Shown here: piece after piece, positions 1-6,868 of the stretch | How the letters are laid out: the number at the start of each line of letters is the position of its first letter | Numbering within the stretch: the first letter of the stretch is position 1 | Source: Alphaproteobacteria bacterium | GTDB lineage: Bacteria; Pseudomonadota; Alphaproteobacteria; Micropepsales; Micropepsaceae | Direction: 5' to 3' | Assembly: GCA_017307315.1 (NCBI GenBank) | Contig: JAFKFF010000305.1 | Span: forward strand, 1,605 to 11,722 | DNA: 10,118 nt | Translations under genes and position numbers: made by a program | Notes under the pieces: model-generated | Told to the model about the DNA's origin: nothing | Database searches by the model: none | The model's input: the letters and a program-made list of their open reading frames with translations, nothing else

Positions 1-447
1 CGCGTCCGGCTGCGAAAGGCCGGCAAGATGCATGTCGCCGCTGCCCCGCTGCTCGAAGGTGCGGAAGGGGCGGCCGGGCAAGGTCACTTCCAGGCGCGGC
101 GATTTGCCGAAGTGGAAATTGGTCCGGCAATCGATCCCCACCACGCCATCCCGCACATAGACATGCGAAACCATTCCGGGATCGCCCTTGATCACCAGCC
201 GGTCGCCGCTGCCGGCCCGGTAATAGGTGTCGGCATGCATTTCCACCGCAACCCGATCCCCATCGCCGTCCCATGCCAGGGTGCGGCTGGTGGTGGCGCC
301 GCCAATGTCGCAGCGCGGCTGGCCGAAGCTGCCGAAATCCAGAAGGGCATCGCCCACCGCTTCCCCGCCAAGGGCGAAGGCGCCACCCAGGCAGACGGCG
401 GAAACGGCAAAACCGGTTATGGCGACGACGGCGAGCTTGCTGCGCAT
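1..447 (-). CDS. DUF2807 (head-GIN type) putative exported protein, 3' end beyond window
   Basis: The first 149 codons are visible; the gene runs off the left edge. Residues 4-27 form a hydrophobic stretch suited to a signal peptide or N-terminal anchor. The rest shows features of the DUF2807 beta-solenoid family, with repeated G-S-G turns (YRAGSGDRL, EQRGSGDMH) and the block VTLPGR. It is a clear paralogue of the gene just upstream: both begin MR(S/T)KLA and share FAVSAVCLGGAFA, SRTL(A/S)WDGDG, YRAGSGD and GLSQPD. The ATG at 447 overlaps the TGA of the upstream gene's restored frame (TGATG), and an AGGAG lies 8 bases before it, inside the end of that gene. This suggests translational coupling. 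Family members are thought to be extracytoplasmic, but their biochemical role is not established. No function can be assigned beyond a likely envelope protein co-expressed with the PadR operon. Confidence 0.85.
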   Translation of the reverse strand, partial: MRSKLAVVAITGFAVSAVCLGGAFALGGEAVGDALLDFGSFGQPRCDIGGATTSRTLAWDGDGDRVAVEMHADTYYRAGSGDRLVIKGDPGMVSHVYVRDGVVGIDCRTNFHFGKSPRLEVTLPGRPFRTFEQRGSGDMHLAGLSQPDA

Positions 448-1320
448 CACAGATTCTCCTGTTCCAGTTCGTGCGCGACCCGGGCGCGGATCCGGGCCTT
501 CAGCCTATCCTTGGCGCGCTCCATCTCGTCGCTATCCGAATAGCGGTCCTCCTGCAGCGCTTCCAGAATAGCGGCGCGGATCGCCGCATCGTTGGCGCGG
601 GCATGCCGCTCGCGCCCACGGCCGCCTTGCCGCGTGCCGTCCGGATGGACGATCGTGCCGCTGCCGCAGGCTGACATCCAGCGACTCTTCGGGCGCGACT
701 TCGGCCTTGCCGCTGCCTTTGATATCGACATCGACATTCTTGGCGGCGAGATCGCCCAGCTTCAGGTTGCCGGACCCGCGCACATCCACGGCCAGATTGT
801 CGGTCTTGCCCTCGGCCTGAAGGTCTCCGGAACCGGCAATCGAGACCTTCACGTCCGGCTGCGACAGGCCACTCAGTTGCACATCGCCCGTTCCGAGCAG
901 CGCGAAGCTCTTGAACCTGCGCCGGCCCGGCAGGGTCACATCCACCCGCGCATCCTTGCCGACATGGAAATTGCCGTTGCAATCCAGCGACACCAATCCG
1001 TCCTTGACGCGGATATGCGAGATCAAGGTCGGATCGCCCGCGACGATCAACTGATCGCCGCTTCCGGCCCGATAATGCACATGAGCGGGAACGGCCACGG
1101 CGGCGCGTTCGCCATCGCCGTCCCAGGACAGGGTGCGGCTGGTCGCGGTCGCTGCGGGCTCGGCATCGACGTCGCAGCGGGGCAGATTGGCAAGGCTCAT
1201 CAGATCGGTGCCGAAGATGGCATTGCCGATGGCATGGCCGCCCACGGCGAAGGCGCCGCCCAGGCAGACGGCGGAAACGGCAAATCCCGACACGGCGATG
1301 ATTGCGAGCTTTGTGCGCAT
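447..1320 (-). CDS. DUF2807 putative exported protein, apparently frameshifted near position 666
   Basis: From the ATG at 1320 (GGAGAGAG upstream) the frame encodes an N-terminal hydrophobic segment (about 4-27), then a DUF2807 region with G-S-G or G-T-G turns recurring around residues 86, 133, 153, 172 and 192. After residue 218 (DVSL, position 667) the frame turns into low-complexity RQRHDRPSGRHAARR and stops at 532. In the next frame, from 665, it resumes with the expected repeat GSGTIVHPDG and continues for 72 residues with a charged helical tail (NDAAIRAAILEALQED ... ELEQENL). It stops at 447-449, exactly on the ATG of the next gene. One extra base or two missing bases (CGCGGC reduced to CGGC) would explain it. 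The restored product is about 290 residues. A sequencing error, a real mutation or programmed slippage are all possible; if none applies, the product is the 262-residue form ending at 532. Third gene of the PadR operon, one base after the DUF1700 stop. Confidence 0.75.
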
Positions 1321-1321
1321 A

Positions 1322-1912
1322 TCACTCTCTCCTTGTTTGTGCGGAATCGATCAGGCGGAAATGGAGCCGGGCATATTGCACCAGCCCGCGGACGAAGCCG
1401 TCCAGCAGCAGCCAGGTGAGCGCCATCAATCCGATGCCGCCGGCGATCAGGCCGAAGCCCGCCAGCGCGAGCGCCATGCCGGAGCCCAGCATGCCGCTGG
1501 TGCCGAACATCAGAACGCCGGGGAACAGCGCCAGCAGCAGCACCGCGCCGCCGCCGAAGAACATCCCGATGGCGGTCAGGATCATGACCAGCAAAATGCC
1601 GCCGACCAGGAAGACGAAGGGGATCAGGAAAATCAGGTCCAGGGTCGCCAGGCCCAAGAGCGCCACCACGGCGCTGAGCATGCTGCCGGCGCTGCGTTCG
1701 GTCTCCCAGCGCTTGAACCCGGCCTCGGCGCGCAATTCGCGCGCCAGCCGCGCCGGGTCGCCCAGCGCATTGGCGATGGCCGCTTCGCTGCGTCCCGCCG
1801 CGAGGCCGTCGGCGAAATGGCTTTCATAATCGGCGACCGTCTCGTCGATCTCGTTCTGCGGCAGGCCCGACAGGCCCATGCGCAATTCGGAGAGAAACAT
1901 GGCGCGGTTCAT
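1322..1912 (-). CDS. DUF1700 (HAAS-type) integral membrane protein
   Basis: 196 residues. The N-terminal part (1-70) is a helical cytoplasmic domain of the DUF1700 type: MNRAMFLSELRMGLSGLP, then ETVADYESHFADG and AIANALGDPARLARELRAE, matching the family pattern of a short amphipathic domain with a conserved D-Y and a G-[DN]-P motif. Residues about 80-170 are strongly hydrophobic and glycine-rich and make three or four membrane segments. A short basic tail follows. The ATG at 1912 is chosen over an in-frame upstream start because it overlaps the PadR stop as ATGA and has GGGAG seven bases before it. DUF1700 genes are often paired with PadR regulators; here the pair is followed by two DUF2807 genes, an arrangement that suggests one envelope-related unit. 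Its molecular activity is unknown. Family assignment is firm, role inferred. Confidence 0.88.
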   Translation of the reverse strand: MNRAMFLSELRMGLSGLPQNEIDETVADYESHFADGLAAGRSEAAIANALGDPARLARELRAEAGFKRWETERSAGSMLSAVVALLGLATLDLIFLIPFVFLVGGILLVMILTAIGMFFGGGAVLLLALFPGVLMFGTSGMLGSGMALALAGFGLIAGGIGLMALTWLLLDGFVRGLVQYARLHFRLIDSAQTRRE

Positions 1913-2235
1913 GACGCGTCTCCCAGGATCTTGGCGACGGCTGTCTCGAACGCATCCCATTCGGCGCGCTGCGCCTTGAGAGCGGCGGCGCCCGCCTTGG
2001 TCAGCTTATAATATTTGCGCGGCGGACCGCTGGCGGATTCCTGCAGATAGGTCGAAACCAGATCGTCATTCTGCATCCGCCGCATCAGCGGGTAGACCGT
2101 TCCTTCCCCCATGCCGACCGCCTCGGCCATCCGGGCCGCGATCTCATAGGCGTAATTGTCGCCTTTGGAGAGCAGCGCCAGCACGCACATCTCCAGAACA
2201 CCTTTCTTCAGCTGGACTTGCAGGGACTCGGACAT
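1909..2235 (-). CDS. PadR family transcriptional regulator
   Basis: 108 residues, the size of the small PadR subfamily with a winged helix-turn-helix and one C-terminal dimerisation helix. Hallmarks are visible in order: LKKGVLEMCVLALLS (helix 1), YAYEIAARM, GEGTVYPLMRRMQNDDLV (recognition helix), the wing SGPPRKYYKLTKAG, and a final helix AEWDAFETAVAKIL. The ATG at 2235 gives the usual MSESLQ-type N-terminus and has AAGG nine to six bases upstream; an in-frame ATG at 2271 would add an odd hydrophobic extension and is less likely. PadR proteins usually repress their own operon and neighbouring membrane or efflux genes in response to a ligand or stress. As the first gene of the PadR-DUF1700-DUF2807-DUF2807 unit, it most likely controls that unit. 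The ligand is unknown. Confidence 0.92.
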   Translation of the reverse strand: MSESLQVQLKKGVLEMCVLALLSKGDNYAYEIAARMAEAVGMGEGTVYPLMRRMQNDDLVSTYLQESASGPPRKYYKLTKAGAAALKAQRAEWDAFETAVAKILGDAS

Positions 2236-2242
2236 GAGGAAC

Positions 2243-2281
2243 CTTATAATGCATAGTACCGTGTAGCGCAAGGTAGTAGAA
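2243..2281 (-). promoter_or_regulatory. Putative promoter/operator of the PadR operon
   Basis: On the minus strand TTGCGC (2271-2266) and TATAAG (2248-2243) are separated by exactly 17 bases, a fair sigma70-type match. Transcription from it would start next to the PadR ATG, giving an almost leaderless message. A second choice is TTCTAC (2281-2276) with TACTAT (2258-2253), also 17 bases apart, which would leave room for the AAGG ribosome site. The motif TACTA occurs twice here, 20 bases apart (2278-2274 and 2258-2254), which could be an operator repeat for the PadR protein. This is the most AT-rich stretch near the operon. No mapped start supports either choice. Confidence 0.4.
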
Positions 2282-2364
2282 TCTGGCGGAATCCCTGGAA
2301 ATTTACCTGAGGTTACGGCAGAAGTCTGCGCGTTGGACGGAGAGCGGGGGAGGGACGGTGAGGT

Positions 2365-3936
<1,572 letters not shown>

Positions 3937-4002
3937 GACGCGGCGGGGTAGCAGGCCCCTTCCCCTGCCGCAAGGGTCCAGAAAAGCGCAACGAAACCGA
4001 TG

Positions 4003-4521
4003 TCAGGCGGCCGCCGAGGTTTCGGCCAGAACCCGGCGCGCGCGCAAATACATCTCAAGCCCCCGCACCCCGAACAGGAAAGCGCTGAACACGATCAGTC
4101 CATCGGTGATCAAGACCGCGTCCAGGTGCCAGGCCGCGCCTTCCAGCTTCACCAGGGCGCGCAGGCCGACGCGCACCGCCAGAAGCAATACGATCACCAC
4201 CAGCACCGCCTGCGAGCCGCGCGCCATCAAGGTGCCATGCTCGGGATCGACATGGATCGCCATCAGCCGCCCCCATTGCCAGCCGCCCGCCGCACCGGCC
4301 AACGCGGCGACGGCAAACCAGGGCAGATCGGCGACAGGTGGCGGCGCTCCCACCAGCACGGCGATGCCCGCGAACAGAATGCCCGCCGGACGGATCCAGA
4401 GGCGGTTCAACTTCAAGGGTTGCGGCCGCATCATCTTGCGCAGCCGGAAATAAAGCAGCGGCAGGATGATCAGAAGCGGCAGCAGATAAGACAGCGCGCT
4501 GGGCTGGGCATGCGTCGGCAT
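4003..4521 (-). CDS. CcdC-like (DUF1453-type) integral membrane protein
   Basis: 172 residues with about five hydrophobic segments (roughly 10-25, 42-58, 66-82, 104-122, 135-152). Between the first two lies a basic cytoplasmic patch, FRLRKMMRPQPLKLNRLWIRP. A short loop, WGRLMAIHVDPEHGTLMARGS (82-103), resembles the pattern R-hh-x-h-x-D-x-[ED]-[TH]-G seen in CcdC-like proteins, a group named after a cytochrome c biogenesis-linked membrane protein of Bacillus. The ATG at 4521 has AAGG about ten bases upstream. It lies 29 bases after the DUF1491 gene and 66 before prfC, so it belongs to the kinase-DUF1491 transcription unit. There is no CXXC motif or heme ligand pattern, so a cytochrome role is not supported here. 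The family name is from recall of the pattern and is moderately sure; the function is unknown. Confidence 0.7.
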   Translation of the reverse strand: MPTHAQPSALSYLLPLLIILPLLYFRLRKMMRPQPLKLNRLWIRPAGILFAGIAVLVGAPPPVADLPWFAVAALAGAAGGWQWGRLMAIHVDPEHGTLMARGSQAVLVVIVLLLAVRVGLRALVKLEGAAWHLDAVLITDGLIVFSAFLFGVRGLEMYLRARRVLAETSAAA

Positions 4522-4550
4522 CGGGAACCTTCGGCGGACGGGCGCGAAGT

Positions 4551-4889
4551 CTACACGATCGGCTCATCCACGAAAGCGCGGCCTTCGCGGTCCTCGATCT
4601 CCACGATCCACAGATCCGGATCGAACTTGACCTGCTTGTCCAGCCAGGCGCGCGCCCGCGCCTCGTCGCTCCAGCCGCCCAGGGCCTGAGCCCAGACCAG
4701 ATGGCCCCGCCCGTCGCGCGCCTGGTTGAGCAGCAGACAGGTTCCATCCAGCCGCGACACGTTCAGGATCACCGCGCCGGCTTCCTCCGCGCCCTTGCGC
4801 GCGACAAAGGCGGCGGCGCCGGCCACCGCGACACGGCGGATCAGCGCGCGCACGAAGATGCCGGCCTTGAGGCGGGGAGCGGAATGCAT
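4551..4889 (-). CDS. DUF1491 family protein
   Basis: 112 residues, soluble, the size of the alphaproteobacterial DUF1491 family. Conserved blocks are present in order: RLKAGIFVRALIRR (6-19), RKGAEEAGAVILNVSRLDG (31-49), a W-containing middle section, and DPDLWIVEIEDREGRAFVDEP (90-110). It lies 12 bases after the histidine kinase stop and 29 before the CcdC-like gene, so the three are probably one transcript. The ATG at 4889 has no strong ribosome site (GCCGG upstream), which fits coupling to translation of the kinase. No catalytic motif can be seen. The family has no established function that I know of. Its direct linkage to a DivJ/PleC-like kinase is the only functional hint and is inference. 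Confidence 0.9.
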   Translation of the reverse strand: MHSAPRLKAGIFVRALIRRVAVAGAAAFVARKGAEEAGAVILNVSRLDGTCLLLNQARDGRGHLVWAQALGGWSDEARARAWLDKQVKFDPDLWIVEIEDREGRAFVDEPIV

Positions 4890-4901
4890 GACCGGCTTGT
4901 A

Positions 4902-6623
4902 TCAGGCCGCGCCGCGGAACGGCAGCACCTTGGCTTCGGCTTTCGGCCGCGCCGCGCCGTCCTCGTCCACCGCCGCGAAGGGCAGCCGGATGCGGACAAT
5001 GGTACCCACGCCGAGTTCCGATTCCAGCACCGCCTCGCCGCCATGCATCGCGGCCAGCGACTTGACCAGCGCCAGGCCCAGGCCCGTGCCTTCCTTGCCG
5101 CGGGTCATCGCGCCTTCCGCCTGCTCGAAGGGCTTGCCCAGCTTTTCCAGATCGGCGCGGGAAATGCCGGTGCCGGTGTCGCGGACGGCGATCTCCACGC
5201 CCTTCTCGACGCGGCGCGCCGACAGCACCACCCGCCCGCCGCGCGGGGTGAATTTGACGCCGTTGCTGAGCAGATTGACCAGGATCTGCTTCACCGCCCG
5301 CTTGTCGGCGAAAATCTGCCTGGTGCCGGGCGCGATCTCGCTCGACAGCGCCACCCCGCCCCGCTCCGCCGCCAGATGGACGAAACGCAGCGCCGCCTGC
5401 GCCACCTCGTCGAGCGGGAAAATCTCTTCATAAAGTTCGAACTTGCCCGCCTCGATCTTGGACATGTCGAGCACGCCGTTGATCAATTCCAGCAGATGGC
5501 CGCCGGAATCGTGGATCAGCCGGGCATATTCCTGGTAGCGCGCATTGCCCAGCGGCCCAAAAATTTCCCGCTCCATCAGTTCGGAGAAACCGATGATGGC
5601 GTTCAGCGGCGTGCGCAATTCGTGACTCATGTTGGCGAGGAAGGCCGATTTCGCCCGCGACGCGCTCATGGCGACATCGCGCGCCTCGATCAGGGCGCGT
5701 TCCTGCGCCTTGCGCTCGGTGATGTCGCGGGTGACGGCGACGATCCCCGCCGGCGCGCCTTTGACGCGCGGCCCCGCGGGCCGGCAGCGGATTTCCGTCC
5801 AGACATAACCTTGGCCGCCATGGCGCAGCCGCACTTCGGCGGCGCCTTCGCGACCGAAATAGGCCGATTCCAGGAACGCCGCCTGCAGGGCGGAAAGATC
5901 CTCGGGATGGGCGAGCGCGGCGGGCAGGACGCCTTCCAGTTCCTCGGGTTTTCGGCCCAGCAGCGCCGCCGCGGCGGGGCTGGCGAAAGAAATCCGTCCA
6001 TCCGGCGCATGGCGGGTGATGAGATCCACCGCATTGTCGGCCAGAAGCTGATACATCGCCGTCCCCTGTTCGGCGGCGCGGTCGGCGGCGCGCTTCTGGT
6101 CCCGCGCGGCCACCGCGATCAGGCCCATCTGCAGAAGTCCCGCGAACAGAATGGCGGCCGAGATCGCATCGGTGGGCGCGGGCAGGCGCGAGGGCGGCAG
6201 ATCGCCACTGAGCGTGACGCCCGCCAAAGCCGCCAGCACGATGGCGGCCGAGATGCCCGCTTTCATGACCGGCCGCGTTCCGCCGGCCAGCGCAGCTTCC
6301 GCCGGCACCAGGAACAGCCAGACCGTCAAAGGCGATTGCAGCCCGCCGGTCAGCGCGGCGAGATAGCCGATCAGGAGCGCGAAAAGGGCAAGACCCGCCT
6401 GTTCCAGCAACGGCAGCGGCAAGCGCGTCGCCGCCGCCAGCGCCAGAAGCAGCGGCGCCAGAAGGCCTGCCAGGGCTGCGGTTTCGAACGGATCGGGACG
6501 ACCCACCACCAAGAGAAAGCCCATGGCCAGCGCAGCGCCGACCAGCCCCTTGCCGGCCTGAACGGCGGCGAACATCCGGCGCGGATTGCGCTCGATATCC
6601 AGAAGAGACCAGATGCGATTCAC
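4902..6623 (-). CDS. Membrane PAS sensor histidine kinase, DivJ/PleC-like
   Basis: 573 residues. Residues about 25-172 hold roughly six membrane segments. A PAS domain follows (about 187-305, ending VAVTRDITERKAQERAL), then a short coiled linker, the HisKA domain with H-box FLANMSHELRTPLNAIIGFSELM (phospho-acceptor His334), and an HATPase domain with N-box NLLSNGVKF (450-458), G1 DTGTGI (482-487) and G2 GTGLGLALV (512-520). All catalytic elements look intact. The H-box and the EYARLIHDSGGHLLELINGVLDMSKIEAGK segment are those of the PleC/DivJ group, and six helices plus PAS matches the DivJ layout, so a cell-cycle role is plausible but unproven. There is no receiver domain. The start is GTG at 6623, because a TAA lies two codons upstream in frame; only a weak AGG precedes it. 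First gene of a unit with DUF1491 and the CcdC-like gene; divergent from the second kinase. Confidence 0.93.
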   Translation of the reverse strand: MNRIWSLLDIERNPRRMFAAVQAGKGLVGAALAMGFLLVVGRPDPFETAALAGLLAPLLLALAAATRLPLPLLEQAGLALFALLIGYLAALTGGLQSPLTVWLFLVPAEAALAGGTRPVMKAGISAAIVLAALAGVTLSGDLPPSRLPAPTDAISAAILFAGLLQMGLIAVAARDQKRAADRAAEQGTAMYQLLADNAVDLITRHAPDGRISFASPAAAALLGRKPEELEGVLPAALAHPEDLSALQAAFLESAYFGREGAAEVRLRHGGQGYVWTEIRCRPAGPRVKGAPAGIVAVTRDITERKAQERALIEARDVAMSASRAKSAFLANMSHELRTPLNAIIGFSELMEREIFGPLGNARYQEYARLIHDSGGHLLELINGVLDMSKIEAGKFELYEEIFPLDEVAQAALRFVHLAAERGGVALSSEIAPGTRQIFADKRAVKQILVNLLSNGVKFTPRGGRVVLSARRVEKGVEIAVRDTGTGISRADLEKLGKPFEQAEGAMTRGKEGTGLGLALVKSLAAMHGGEAVLESELGVGTIVRIRLPFAAVDEDGAARPKAEAKVLPFRGAA

Positions 6624-6626
6624 GCT

Positions 6627-6644
6627 TTACAGCCTGTTCACCAT
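6627..6644 (-). other. Five-codon mini reading frame (MVNRL-stop) in frame with the membrane kinase
   Basis: An ATG at 6644 opens MVNRL and stops at TAA (6629-6627), one codon before the kinase GTG start and in the same frame. The kinase itself begins with the same pattern, M(V)NRI: GTG AAC AGG CTG is echoed by GTG AAT CGC ATC. This could be a small leader peptide, a duplicated start interrupted by a stop, or chance. There is no clear ribosome site in front of the ATG. Confidence 0.25.
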
Positions 6645-6671
6645 GATTTTGGCCGATCATGGCGGCCAAGA
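6642..6671 (-). other. Two overlapping, mutually exclusive hairpins in the leader of the membrane kinase
   Basis: CATGAT (6642-6647) pairs with ATCATG (6656-6661) over an eight-base loop. TTGGCCG (6649-6655) pairs with CGGCCAA (6663-6669) over a seven-base loop. The arms interleave, so only one can form at a time. In the message of the left kinase they sit about 20-50 bases before the GTG start, and the first includes the ATG of a five-codon mini reading frame. A leader switch is possible; a protein-binding dyad is an alternative. Confidence 0.35.
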
Positions 6672-6672
6672 T

Positions 6673-6687
6673 TTAACGAATGCTGAA
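6673..6687. promoter_or_regulatory. CtrA-box-like site TTAA-N7-TGAA
   Basis: TTAACGAATGCTGAA differs by one base from the alphaproteobacterial CtrA consensus TTAA-N7-TTAA. It lies about 50 bases upstream of the DivJ/PleC-like kinase start, a position from which it could overlap that gene's promoter. A single near match can occur by chance; the presence of CtrA in this organism is assumed from the likely class, not seen. Confidence 0.35.
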
Positions 6688-6729
6688 GACAGACGTGACT
6701 CGTTGACAAAGAAGAAAGCTTTCCGGGCC

Positions 6730-6746
6730 ACATGGTTAACCCATGT
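6730..6746. promoter_or_regulatory. Inverted repeat ACATGG-TTAAC-CCATGT, candidate operator
   Basis: Six perfect base pairs flank a five-base spacer, and the centre contains the palindrome GGTTAACC (6734-6741). The site is near the middle of the divergent region, well placed for a dimeric regulator that acts on both kinase genes. TTAACC is also the usual half of a CtrA site, so it could be a half-site. Its binding protein is unknown. Confidence 0.4.
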
Positions 6747-6858
6747 TAGGAAAGTGCCGCGATTCGGGGATCGCTGTCGCCCGTGCGCCAAAGGGGAGCC
6801 GGCATGCGCGCCAGACCTAACCATTCCGCAACCGGGCACGTCCGACACTTCCGCCGAC

Positions 6859-6863
6859 GGGAG
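6859..6863 (+). promoter_or_regulatory. Ribosome binding site GGGAG that fixes the GTG start of the soluble kinase
   Basis: GGGAG ends five bases before the GTG at 6869, the best ribosome site in this area. It supports the GTG start over internal candidates, none of which has a comparable site. Confidence 0.7.
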
Positions 6864-6868
6864 ATCGC

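Larger units (their letters stand above)
6624..6868. promoter_or_regulatory. Divergent control region between two histidine kinase genes
   Basis: This 245-base gene-free stretch separates two kinase genes read outwards. It is richer in A and T than its flanks. Visible elements are two GANTC sites (6697-6701, 6761-6765) with a third, 6617-6621, touching the start codon of the left kinase; a near CtrA box at 6673-6687; a dyad at 6730-6746; a perfect TTGACA at 6703-6708 (plus strand) without a convincing -10 partner; and overlapping hairpins at 6642-6671. Both promoters must lie here, but I cannot place either exactly. Confidence 0.55.

Noticed and set aside
592..1419. Plus-strand frame over the DUF2807 and DUF1700 genes
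   Set aside because: Crosses two minus-strand genes, no domain, biased composition; not coding.
2281..2364. Terminator after prfC
   Set aside because: No GC-rich hairpin with T-run could be found; read-through towards the PadR operon remains possible.
3951..3968. GCAGG/CCTGC hairpin between the CcdC-like gene and prfC
   Set aside because: Only five pairs, no T-run; too weak to call a terminator or an attenuator.
4701..6686. Very long plus-strand open frame (661 codons) opposite the membrane kinase
   Set aside because: It is rich in Arg, Gln, His and Gly with no domain, and lies antisense to an intact kinase with all motifs. Long antisense frames are usual in GC-rich genes.
6703..6731. Perfect TTGACA as a plus-strand promoter for the soluble kinase
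   Set aside because: At 16-19 base spacing there is no acceptable -10 box (GGCCAC and similar), so I do not call a promoter on it alone.
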